From: Candidatus Saccharimonadota bacterium
GTDB taxonomy: Bacteria; Patescibacteriota; Saccharimonadia; Saccharimonadales; Saccharimonadaceae
Direction of reading: 5' to 3'
DNA length: 64,000 bases
Assembly (NCBI GenBank): GCA_027492735.1
Contig: JAPUEE010000015.1
Coordinates: forward strand, 1 to 64,000
Positions 43,348 through 51,316 of this stretch are shown one piece after another. Position 1 is the stretch's first letter, and every line of letters starts with the position of its first letter. Made by a program: the position numbers and the translations under genes. The notes under the pieces are model-generated. The model was not told the DNA's origin and did not search any database. It worked only from the letters and a program-made list of their open reading frames with translations.

Positions 43348-45927
43348 ATGACAAAATCAGTACACCAACTCATCAATTTTTTCCGACCCGAAGGGTACAT
43401 GGTAAGCATCGATGCCGTTCCGGGCGAGCGAGACTTTACGGGGCAGGTATTTATTGCTGGCAATAGGACCGGTAGTTCCGTACGGTTGCACGCCAAAGGT
43501 CTCACGTTTAAAAACGTCAAAGTTAACGGCGAGACAGCGACAGTGGTCAAGCATGAAAACGATGAAATAGAGCTACGACCGAAACAGCAGAGCGCGTTGT
43601 CGGCCGAATACCGAGCCGATCTGCGTGAACGTTGGGGCGTTGATTGTGATACGAGTATTGCCATTGAATTTAGTGGAAAAATTTCAGATAACGGTATGCA
43701 TGGCCTCTATCCTTGCCGCTATCAAGTTGAGGGGGAGAGTAGGGAACTCCTAGCTACTCAATTTGAGAGTCATCATGCTCGCGAGATGTTCCCCTGTGTT
43801 GATGAACCGTCCGCCAAGGCTAAATTTTTATGTCAAGTTACTACCGATCCATCTTACAACGTTCTCAGTAATATGCCAGTCGATGTCGACACAGTGTTTG
43901 ATGTGGATGCGACAGCTAAACGCCGGGTGACATTCCAGATGACGCCAAAAATGTCGACCTATTTGCTAGCTTTTGTGATTGGTGATTTGCACTGCAAAAC
44001 AGCTAAAACCACATCTGGTGTGGAGGTTAATGTGTATGCAACGCCCGCTCAATCTGTAGGTAGTCTGGATTTTGCGCTCAATACCGCCGTCAAATGCATC
44101 GATTTTTATGATGACTATTTTGGTATTAAATATCCATTACCAAAATCTGACCATGTGGCTCTACCTGATTTTAGTAGCGGTGCTATGGAAAACTGGGGGT
44201 TGATTACCTATCGCGAAACAGCATTGCTGGCAGACAAGAGTACTGGGGTGGCGACCAAGCAATATATAGCAACTGTCGTGGCTCATGAATTATCTCATCA
44301 GTGGTTTGGGAACTTAACGACAATGAAATGGTGGAATGATTTGTGGCTCAACGAGAGCTTTGCGAGCCTCATGGAACATATTGCTACCGATGCGCTATTT
44401 CCGAGTTGGCAGATGTGGCAGACATTTGAGACAGCTGACGTCATATCGGCCCTGAGACGTGATAGTCTTGATGGGGTTCAGCCTGTCCGTCAAGACGTCC
44501 AACATCCTGATGAAATATCGACACTATTTGATAGTGCTATCGTGTATGCCAAAGGTGAGCGATTGCTCAAAATGCTACGAGCGTTTATCGGAGAAGAGCA
44601 TTTCAGATCTGGTCTAAAGAATTATTTCCAAAAATTTGCTTATGCTAATACAGTAGCAGAGGATCTGTGGGAGTGTCTCAGCGAAGCGACAGGACGAGAT
44701 GTCGCGGCATTAATGAATCCTTGGTTAACACGACCTGGCTATCCACTGATCAAAGCTAGCTTGTCCGGAAATCAAATCACGTTACAACAACAGCGATTCT
44801 TTAATGATGGTACGACGAATGATCAGGTCTGGCCTATACCACTATTTGCGAGCAGCTCCGAGGCGCCAGAGGTTATGGATACGGCCAAAGTCACTTTTGC
44901 CGTTAACGATCCGCAACGTTTTCGATTAAACGTCGATAATAATGCTCACTTTATCACGGTGTATGACGAAACATTGAGTCAATATATCAATGATCAGGTG
45001 CCAGGCATGAGTCCGACTGATCGCGCTAAAGTATTGAATGAGGCGCTGTTATTGGTGCAACCCGGCATAGAGTCAACCGCCGCCATTTTGGATCTACTAG
45101 AGTCATATTCTAACGAGGATAATGATGCGGTGTGGGACATGATGGCTATGGCGCTAGGGACGATAGGACGTTTTGTGGAGCTCGATAGTGATGATGAGAG
45201 GCGACTACGCAAACTATGTGGTGTATTAGCGAGTAAACAATATAAACGCCTAGGCTGGAAGGTGGCTGCTGGCGAACCGATTAATGATCGCAAGTTACGG
45301 CCAACTATTTTGAGTGAAATGATATTTGCCGAGGATCAGGGCGCTATTGATACGGCGGTAGGTCTTTATTCCGAGGCAAAACATAGCCTAGACACGATAG
45401 ATGGCGATCAGAGGACGCTTATTTTGGGTGCGGCGGTACGTTACGGCGAGCCAGAAGATTTCGACTACTTGCTAGCTCAGTACAAGATCTCGCAGAATGC
45501 TGAATTAAAGCAAGATATTGCTGCTGCGCTGACCTCGACTCGCGATCAGGATCGTATCGATGAGATGCTAGAGTTCATGGATCGATCTGATATAGTAAAA
45601 CCACAAGATTTGTTCTACTGGTATATATGGATGTTGCGTAATCGTCGTTCTCGCAATAAAACATGGGGTTGGCTCGTTGATCATTGGACGTGGATCGACC
45701 AGACATTCAGCGGGGATAAATCGTACGACCTATTTCCACGCTATGCGGGGCAGATCTTTGATAATGCGGCAGACCTAGCTAAATATCAGGATTTCTTTGG
45801 GTCAAAGATCGAGGAACCAGCCTTGAAACGAGCTATTGAATTGGGTCTCAATGATATTTCGGCTCGAGTAGTGTGGATTGAGCGTGACCGAAAGGCTGTT
45901 CTAGAGAGACTTGCTTCTATAAAATAG
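43348..45927 (+). CDS. pepN: Aminopeptidase N (M1 family)
   Basis: 859 aa from ATG 43348. It removes N-terminal residues from peptides, useful for an organism that probably imports peptides or amino acids. Seen: exopeptidase motif GAMEN at 278-282, zinc site HELSHQWFGN with His313, Glu314, His317, and the third ligand Glu336 in WLNESFASLMEH. An ERAP1-like helical C-domain occupies about 520-859. No signal peptide, so it is cytoplasmic. Its 3' end overlaps the convergent RNase HII gene by 11 bases. Confidence 0.96.
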   Translation: MTKSVHQLINFFRPEGYMVSIDAVPGERDFTGQVFIAGNRTGSSVRLHAKGLTFKNVKVNGETATVVKHENDEIELRPKQQSALSAEYRADLRERWGVDCDTSIAIEFSGKISDNGMHGLYPCRYQVEGESRELLATQFESHHAREMFPCVDEPSAKAKFLCQVTTDPSYNVLSNMPVDVDTVFDVDATAKRRVTFQMTPKMSTYLLAFVIGDLHCKTAKTTSGVEVNVYATPAQSVGSLDFALNTAVKCIDFYDDYFGIKYPLPKSDHVALPDFSSGAMENWGLITYRETALLADKSTGVATKQYIATVVAHELSHQWFGNLTTMKWWNDLWLNESFASLMEHIATDALFPSWQMWQTFETADVISALRRDSLDGVQPVRQDVQHPDEISTLFDSAIVYAKGERLLKMLRAFIGEEHFRSGLKNYFQKFAYANTVAEDLWECLSEATGRDVAALMNPWLTRPGYPLIKASLSGNQITLQQQRFFNDGTTNDQVWPIPLFASSSEAPEVMDTAKVTFAVNDPQRFRLNVDNNAHFITVYDETLSQYINDQVPGMSPTDRAKVLNEALLLVQPGIESTAAILDLLESYSNEDNDAVWDMMAMALGTIGRFVELDSDDERRLRKLCGVLASKQYKRLGWKVAAGEPINDRKLRPTILSEMIFAEDQGAIDTAVGLYSEAKHSLDTIDGDQRTLILGAAVRYGEPEDFDYLLAQYKISQNAELKQDIAAALTSTRDQDRIDEMLEFMDRSDIVKPQDLFYWYIWMLRNRRSRNKTWGWLVDHWTWIDQTFSGDKSYDLFPRYAGQIFDNAADLAKYQDFFGSKIEEPALKRAIELGLNDISARVVWIERDRKAVLERLASIK

Positions 45928-46870
45928 TGTCAATGTAGGTTTCTACTACAGGAGGGGTTTTCGATAGGGCTATAGCGGACAATTTGATATCAAAGTCTCT
46001 AAATTCTGGATGGGTAGCAAGATACATCTCGGCTCCGCGTCGCATCTGATGTAGTTTTTTGGGAGTAATAGCAGCTAAACCATCGCCATGAACCGAATTG
46101 GATCGGTATTTTACCTCAGTAAAACAAAGCGTCCTCTGGTTAGTTGAGACTATGTCAATCTCGCACATATTCGTTCGCCAATTTCGATCAATAATGACGT
46201 GGTTTTGCTGGTCGAGATAGGCGGCAGCAATGTCTTCAGCCTGGCGACCAACTGTTTCTGAGATGCGGTCAGTCGGGGCTGGCGAATAAGTCCCGCTCAT
46301 TTTAGCGATTGGAGCAAAACTTTGCCGATGGATGCCGTCTATTACTCCATGACTCGTGAGAGCTGCAGCGTGACTCGCTGTGCCGTAGCCGACATGCGAT
46401 GCAAAGGCATATTCGGACAATGTTATATCGAGGTTTGTCATATAATGATCACGTGCCACCTTGGCGATGATTGAGGCAGCAGAAACAGCCTTAATTTTAC
46501 CGTCGGCCTTTATCATAGTAGTCACTCTGGGATCATCAATAAATTTGTCTCTACCATCAATGATGATGCTGTCAATAGCATTGCGGATGCTCTCGGGAAT
46601 TTGAGAAAAAGCTCGCTCGGATGCTAGGCGTAGAGCAGCTGATAGGCCGATAGTGTCAATGACGTGCGCATCGACCCAGCCAATACCAATGGCAGCAGCT
46701 CTCTGCTGAATGTGGCGTGCTAGTTGCTCTCGACGCCTAGGTGTTAGCTTTTTGCTATCGTTCAAGCCATCGATCAGACAGTCTTGATATAATGCCACGG
46801 CGCCAACTACTAGTGGTCCTGCCCAGGATCCACGTCCAACTTCATCAATACCGAGAACTAGCTTGCTCAT
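45917..46870 (-). CDS. rnhB: RNase HII fused to a YraN (UPF0102) nuclease-like domain
   Basis: 317 aa. Residues 1-200 are RNase HII, which nicks RNA in RNA-DNA hybrids: Asp9-Glu10 in GIDEVGRGSWAGPL, Asp105 in IIIDGRDKF, and Asp141 in AKVARDHYM. Residues 207-317 are a UPF0102/YraN domain: VGRQAEDIAAAYLDQQNH, then Glu237, Asp239, Glu252 and Lys254 in the CEID...TEVKYR core of the PD-(D/E)XK fold. rnhB and yraN are neighbours in many genomes; here they are one chain. TAGAAT ends 6 bases before the ATG (leaderless). Confidence 0.93.
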   Translation of the reverse strand: MSKLVLGIDEVGRGSWAGPLVVGAVALYQDCLIDGLNDSKKLTPRRREQLARHIQQRAAAIGIGWVDAHVIDTIGLSAALRLASERAFSQIPESIRNAIDSIIIDGRDKFIDDPRVTTMIKADGKIKAVSAASIIAKVARDHYMTNLDITLSEYAFASHVGYGTASHAAALTSHGVIDGIHRQSFAPIAKMSGTYSPAPTDRISETVGRQAEDIAAAYLDQQNHVIIDRNWRTNMCEIDIVSTNQRTLCFTEVKYRSNSVHGDGLAAITPKKLHQMRRGAEMYLATHPEFRDFDIKLSAIALSKTPPVVETYIDTIL

Positions 46871-46876
46871 CTAACC

Positions 46877-46898
46877 ATTCTAGCATTTCTGCTACAAT
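46877..46898. promoter_or_regulatory. Divergent leaderless -10 boxes, rnhB (-) and 46906 gene (+)
   Basis: Minus TGCTAGAAT has its hexamer at 46877-46882, six bases from ATG 46870. Plus TGCTACAAT has its hexamer at 46893-46898, seven bases from ATG 46906. Confidence 0.6.
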
Positions 46899-46905
46899 GG
46901 TTCCC

Positions 46906-47919
46906 ATGGAAATGGGCCAGCTGCATAGTCGAAAACAACATTCAATGACGAGACGATTCTTATCCCTCTTTTTTCTATTGATAGTTCTCGCAATTGGTGT
47001 GTGGATGGTGCTTCATCGACAATTCATCGTTGATCAGATTACGGTATGGCAATTTCAACCTGGCAAAGAAATAGTAGCTTTATCTGATGATGCCGGCATG
47101 AATGATCATGGTACATTTCTGTTCTATGCTTCGCGGCCCGAGCTGCAGAGCGCGGCAGATTTCAACACTAATTGTCAGACGCGAGAAAGTCAGTCAATTG
47201 TACTAGGATGCTATGTGCATAATAGAATTTTTCTATTCAATGTCACAGATAGCCGTATTACTGGTGTAAAGGCCGTAACAGCAGCGCATGAAATGCTCCA
47301 TGCGGCGTACGAAAGACTTTCTACGAGTGAGCGAGATCGAGTAAATAAACTATTGGAGATTCAGCTGGCTAAAACCGATGATCAGGATATAACTGATCTA
47401 GTGGCTTTATATAACAAGATCGAACCGGGCGAACAATGGAATGAACTGCATTCTCTATTTGGTACTGAGACGGTCCAGTTGCCAGACGAGTTAGAAGTCT
47501 ACTACAAGCAATATTTTACTGATCGCAGCAAGGTTGTTGCGGCCTATACTACCTATCATCGAGTATTTACCGATCTGAAGTCACAAGCCACAACGCTACA
47601 AGACCAGCTCTCATCTAAAAAGACTCTCATTGATAACAAAACGGCCGAGTATAATGCAACGTTAGTGCAGCTAGAATCTGATATAAAAATGTTTAATCAA
47701 AGGGCGGCAGCGGCTGGCGGATTTACATCTCAAGCTGAGTTTAGTCGAGCACGGACAGATCTAATGACCCGACAGAGTGCTCTCGTTGCACTAGCGCGTC
47801 AAATCAACACGCTGGTAACAGAATACAACCAAGGCGCAACTAATCTGAATGCTCTAGGCATAGAAATCAATGAACTCAATCAGAATCTCAATAGCCAATC
47901 GCAATCTATCGGATCCTGA
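46906..47919 (+). CDS. Membrane-anchored HExxH protein with coiled coil
   Basis: 337 aa from ATG 46906; the frame is open further upstream but overlaps rnhB and the promoter. One membrane segment at about residues 18-36 is followed by an outer domain with VTAAHEMLHAAYERLS, where His128-Glu129 and His132 form a zinc-peptidase HExxH motif. About residues 205-337 are a long coiled coil (SDIKMFNQRAAAAGGF, INELNQNLNSQSQ). I do not recognise a named family; a surface metallopeptidase or an inactive relative is possible. Confidence 0.75.
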   Translation: MEMGQLHSRKQHSMTRRFLSLFFLLIVLAIGVWMVLHRQFIVDQITVWQFQPGKEIVALSDDAGMNDHGTFLFYASRPELQSAADFNTNCQTRESQSIVLGCYVHNRIFLFNVTDSRITGVKAVTAAHEMLHAAYERLSTSERDRVNKLLEIQLAKTDDQDITDLVALYNKIEPGEQWNELHSLFGTETVQLPDELEVYYKQYFTDRSKVVAAYTTYHRVFTDLKSQATTLQDQLSSKKTLIDNKTAEYNATLVQLESDIKMFNQRAAAAGGFTSQAEFSRARTDLMTRQSALVALARQINTLVTEYNQGATNLNALGIEINELNQNLNSQSQSIGS

Positions 47920-47938
47920 ACGATCTACCGGGGTGTGC

Positions 47939-47944
47939 TAGAAT
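47939..47944 (+). promoter_or_regulatory. Extended -10 of radA
   Basis: TGTGCTAGAAT ends at 47944. A strong AAGGAGGG site follows at 47963-47970 ahead of the TTG start. Confidence 0.5.
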
Positions 47945-47975
47945 AGAGTATACGTTTTTATCAAGGAGGGACGAA

Positions 47976-49325
47976 TTGGCAAAAGCCAAATCAAGATTTG
48001 TGTGTCAACAGTGTGGAGCTAGTTTTCCCAAATGGGCTGGTCGGTGTGACAATTGCGGGGCGTGGAACTCGCTATTAGAAGCAGCACCCGAAGCAGAGGG
48101 TAAATCTGCTGTAGCTCGCTCGGCGGGCGCTGTCTTAAAGGCTGAAAAAATCTCCGCCATTAAACTCGATACAGTCGCTAGTCGTTTGTCGACAGGTATT
48201 AACGATCTCGATATGGTACTAGGTGGCGGACTAGTGCCGGGTGGCGTAGCTCTGGTGGCGGGTCAACCGGGTATCGGAAAATCAACCTTGTTACTGCAGG
48301 TTGCAGCCGCAATAGCTCGCCAAAATAACGTTCTCTATATTAGCGGCGAAGAGTCGGCTGGTCAGGTTAAACTTCGTGCCGAGCGTTTGGGTGCAAAAGA
48401 TAATGAGTCCCTGAGTCTCGTCAGCACTACGAATGCAGATGATGTTGCGGCAACGATTGCAGGTGGTCAATTCCAATTGGTTATTGTCGACTCAATGCAA
48501 ACTATGGCGATGAACGACATTGCGTCGGCACCGGGAACGGTTAGTCAGATTACGAATAGTGCAAATATAATTATTCGAGCAGCCAAATCTACTAATACGG
48601 CAGTGTTGCTGGTTGGCCATGTTACCAAAGAAGGCTCGATAGCTGGTCCAAAAGTTCTCGAGCATATCGTTGATGTTGTGATAAATTTCGAAGGTGATCG
48701 CTATGGAGGCTTCAAATTAGTACGAGCTATCAAGAATCGTTACGGCTCGACTTCTGAGGTGGCAATTTTCGATATGACCGAAGGGGGCTTGGAGATTGTC
48801 GAAAATCCATCAGCCGCACTACTCGCTGAACGTCATGATGCTGATGGGTCAGTGGTGCTCGCGACGATGGAAGGCAATCGCCCGCTCCTCGTCGAGATCC
48901 AGGCTCTTGTAAATCCAACTAATTTCGGGTATGCTAAGAGGGCGGCGAGTGGTTTTGACTCGAACCGACTGACGTTATTGATTGCGGTGTTAGAGCGCCG
49001 TACCAAATTAAATCTATCGGATAAAGATATTTTTGTGAACGTAGTAGGTGGGTTAAAGCTAGCTGATCGAGCAGCGGATTTAGCAGTTTGTATGGCAATT
49101 GCTAGCGCCGCAGCGGAACGCAAGTTGCGTGATGGTGCTGTCGTATTTGGCGAAGTGGGCCTGGGCGGAGAGATTAGGTCGGCTATGTCGAGTGATAAAC
49201 GTATTGCTGAGGCAAAGAAACTCGGATTTACCTACGCCATCGCTCCAAAATCAGCCGCCAAAGACAAGTTCGTCGTTCCGGCTGTGGATCTACGCGATGC
49301 CTTGAATCAGCATCTGACAAAATAA
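47976..49325 (+). CDS. radA: DNA repair protein RadA
   Basis: 449 aa with a TTG start, supported by AAGGAGGG 5 bases upstream and the family N-terminus (KSRFVCQQCGASFPKWAGRC). It helps branch migration in recombination. Seen: zinc finger Cys10, Cys13, Cys24, Cys27; Walker A GQPGIGKST; the RadA-specific KNRYGSTSEVAIF (usually KNRFG); and a C-terminal Lon-protease-like domain (DIFVNVVGGLKLADRAADL, VVFGEVGLGGEIR). The PIN-TRAM gene follows 36 bases later, as in many Gram-positive bacteria. Confidence 0.97.
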   Translation: MAKAKSRFVCQQCGASFPKWAGRCDNCGAWNSLLEAAPEAEGKSAVARSAGAVLKAEKISAIKLDTVASRLSTGINDLDMVLGGGLVPGGVALVAGQPGIGKSTLLLQVAAAIARQNNVLYISGEESAGQVKLRAERLGAKDNESLSLVSTTNADDVAATIAGGQFQLVIVDSMQTMAMNDIASAPGTVSQITNSANIIIRAAKSTNTAVLLVGHVTKEGSIAGPKVLEHIVDVVINFEGDRYGGFKLVRAIKNRYGSTSEVAIFDMTEGGLEIVENPSAALLAERHDADGSVVLATMEGNRPLLVEIQALVNPTNFGYAKRAASGFDSNRLTLLIAVLERRTKLNLSDKDIFVNVVGGLKLADRAADLAVCMAIASAAAERKLRDGAVVFGEVGLGGEIRSAMSSDKRIAEAKKLGFTYAIAPKSAAKDKFVVPAVDLRDALNQHLTK

Positions 49326-49361
49326 AAATAATCTAAATATAACAATAAATGAAAGGGAATT

Positions 49362-50228
49362 ATGGAAATTATTACACTTATTATGGCCATTGCCATATTA
49401 GCAGAGACAACATTTTTAACAATTATGAAAGTGCGTCAACGCACCCTGAAGGTGGCGCGTGGCTCGCTACTTCTCGATACTAGCGCTATCATGGATGGCC
49501 GCATTGTTGACGTAGCAAAAACAGGCGTTATTACTGCGGAGCTGATTGTACCACGCAGCGTTATTAACGAACTGCAACTCCTAGCGGACAAAGCCGATCA
49601 CGACAAACGTTCACGTGCACGAGCTGGTCTCGAGAATGTCCGCGAATTGCAGCGAATGGATACCGTGACAGTTACTGTTGTGAATGACGGCCGAGTCGGG
49701 TCGGGCGGTGTCGACGAGCGGCTACTCGAGCTCGCAAAGAACTATGATGCTTCAATTGCAACAACTGATTACAATTTGAACAAAGTTGCCAAGGTAGTCG
49801 GCATTACGGTCGTTAACGTTAATGAGCTAGCGCAGATGTTGCGCGTACAGCATTTACCGGGTGAAGCGGTCGAAATACAGGTGATTCAACCTGGTGCCAA
49901 CCGTGAACAGGCCGTAGGTTATTTAGACGATGGCACTATGGTAGTGGTTGAAGACGCCAAACATCTCATCGGACAGAAGCTACGAGTTGAGATAGTTCGG
50001 TCGCTCCAAACCGAAGCCGGTCGAATGATGTTTGCGCAAAAAGCCAAGAGTACGCCAAAACCAGCTAGATCTTTTCATTCCGATCAAATTGCTAAAAAGA
50101 AATTAGGTAATCGGAATCAACGCTCTAGTAAACAGGCCGAGACTCACCAGCCGAAGAAGCAAAATAACAAAGCGCGCGCTTCAGCCGAAGATTCAATGAT
50201 TGCACTGGCGAATTCTAAACAAGAATAG
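49362..50228 (+). CDS. PIN and TRAM domain membrane protein (YacL-like)
   Basis: 288 aa with a GAAAGGGA site. A membrane segment (residues about 3-20) is followed by a PIN domain (LLLDTSAIMDGRIVDV, IVPRSVINELQLLAD, ASIATTDYNLNKVA) with the usual acidic residues, a TRAM domain (VIQPGANREQAVGYLDDGTM, VVVEDA), and a basic, low-complexity tail of about 60 residues rich in Lys, Gln and Asn. PIN domains are commonly RNases. The pairing with radA is conserved in Firmicutes. The target RNA is unknown. Confidence 0.88.
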   Translation: MEIITLIMAIAILAETTFLTIMKVRQRTLKVARGSLLLDTSAIMDGRIVDVAKTGVITAELIVPRSVINELQLLADKADHDKRSRARAGLENVRELQRMDTVTVTVVNDGRVGSGGVDERLLELAKNYDASIATTDYNLNKVAKVVGITVVNVNELAQMLRVQHLPGEAVEIQVIQPGANREQAVGYLDDGTMVVVEDAKHLIGQKLRVEIVRSLQTEAGRMMFAQKAKSTPKPARSFHSDQIAKKKLGNRNQRSSKQAETHQPKKQNNKARASAEDSMIALANSKQE

Positions 50229-50238
50229 GATCGTTATC

Positions 50239-51306
50239 TCAGGAATTTGCTGCGAGCCAATCTCTATCAGCGGAACGACTCTTTAGTTCAAAGGCCCAGG
50301 TAGTGATACCAAAGGCTATAAATAGCTCGATATATTCGGTAGGAGACCCACTGTCTTGGTCCCATAATCCACGGAAGTATAGACTGAGGGTTAGTACTAC
50401 TATAAAGGCCAATAATGACCACAGAGCGTTTTTTGCGCGAGCGTCTCGCTGTTTATAGGCTCGGTAGGTAAATACTGCCAAAATGGCACTTGTCGCTATG
50501 GTCTGGAATAGGATAGAGCTCCAGCGCCAACCTGCTTCTGACATGTGAGGATCGATAAATCCCATGCCTGCTGCGAATGCCAGCAGTATCCAGGCGCTAG
50601 GCAGTAATGATGCAACCGGTCGCAACGTTTTTACCTTGCGTAGCAGCCGTGCTATATGGTCTCGGAAAAAAGGCAAGGCTACTAATAATAGGAAACCGCC
50701 AAAATACAATGCATTTTGGAAAACTTGGGTATTGAGATTATGTAGATTTGTTTCGTTCTGCATATTATTCTCCGCGAAATAACCAGTCGTTTCCCATTTA
50801 AAAATACGCTGTCCCCATGAGATTTCCTCCATAGCCATCCAGAACGTGACGAGCGCGAGTAGCGCAACTATTCCTACGAGCAGCCACTGCTTGCGTTTCA
50901 TAAATCGTACGAGTAGCGTTATAAAGATAACACACGAGACGATGTCGAGGAGCATCTTGACGTAAATAGCTGGACGGAATGAAATGACCTCACCGCCCTT
51001 TACCAAAATATGGCCAATCTCAGGTAGCGTAGTGTTAATGATGGCAAACAGAACGGCTAGACTCGGTAATACACATATGAGCATTTTGGTATAGTTCGAC
51101 TGACTTTTTTGATTCTCTGGAATTCCCCGCAAGCTCATAAACAGCGATACGAGGAACGCTACTATGAGTACAATTCGCCCGATATTCAGGAGGTCGAAAA
51201 ACCCACCAGAGTGCTGATAGAGAAACGAAGCAACAGTTAGGAGACCCAGGGTCAGTGTACTTGTAACCTGAAGTTTCGAGATCTGTGATGAGGACACATG
51301 TACCAT
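50239..51306 (-). CDS. Polytopic membrane protein with EEISWGQR motif
   Basis: 355 aa with about nine hydrophobic segments. Between two of them lies MEEISWGQRIFKWETTGYF at residues 159-177 followed by NETNLHNL at 184-191. I have seen the same EEISWGQR...NLHNL signature in uncharacterised membrane proteins of many phyla, so this is a conserved family, but I know no function. It starts 10 bases after the class A PBP stop on the same strand and may be co-transcribed with it, which would hint at an envelope role. Confidence 0.75.
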   Translation of the reverse strand: MVHVSSSQISKLQVTSTLTLGLLTVASFLYQHSGGFFDLLNIGRIVLIVAFLVSLFMSLRGIPENQKSQSNYTKMLICVLPSLAVLFAIINTTLPEIGHILVKGGEVISFRPAIYVKMLLDIVSCVIFITLLVRFMKRKQWLLVGIVALLALVTFWMAMEEISWGQRIFKWETTGYFAENNMQNETNLHNLNTQVFQNALYFGGFLLLVALPFFRDHIARLLRKVKTLRPVASLLPSAWILLAFAAGMGFIDPHMSEAGWRWSSILFQTIATSAILAVFTYRAYKQRDARAKNALWSLLAFIVVLTLSLYFRGLWDQDSGSPTEYIELFIAFGITTWAFELKSRSADRDWLAANS

Positions 51307-51316
51307 AGCTACTAGA

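Noticed and set aside
46741-46905. Extended N-terminus of the HExxH protein
   Set aside because: It would overlap rnhB by 130 bases, includes the promoter, and adds sequence with no sensible topology before the membrane helix.
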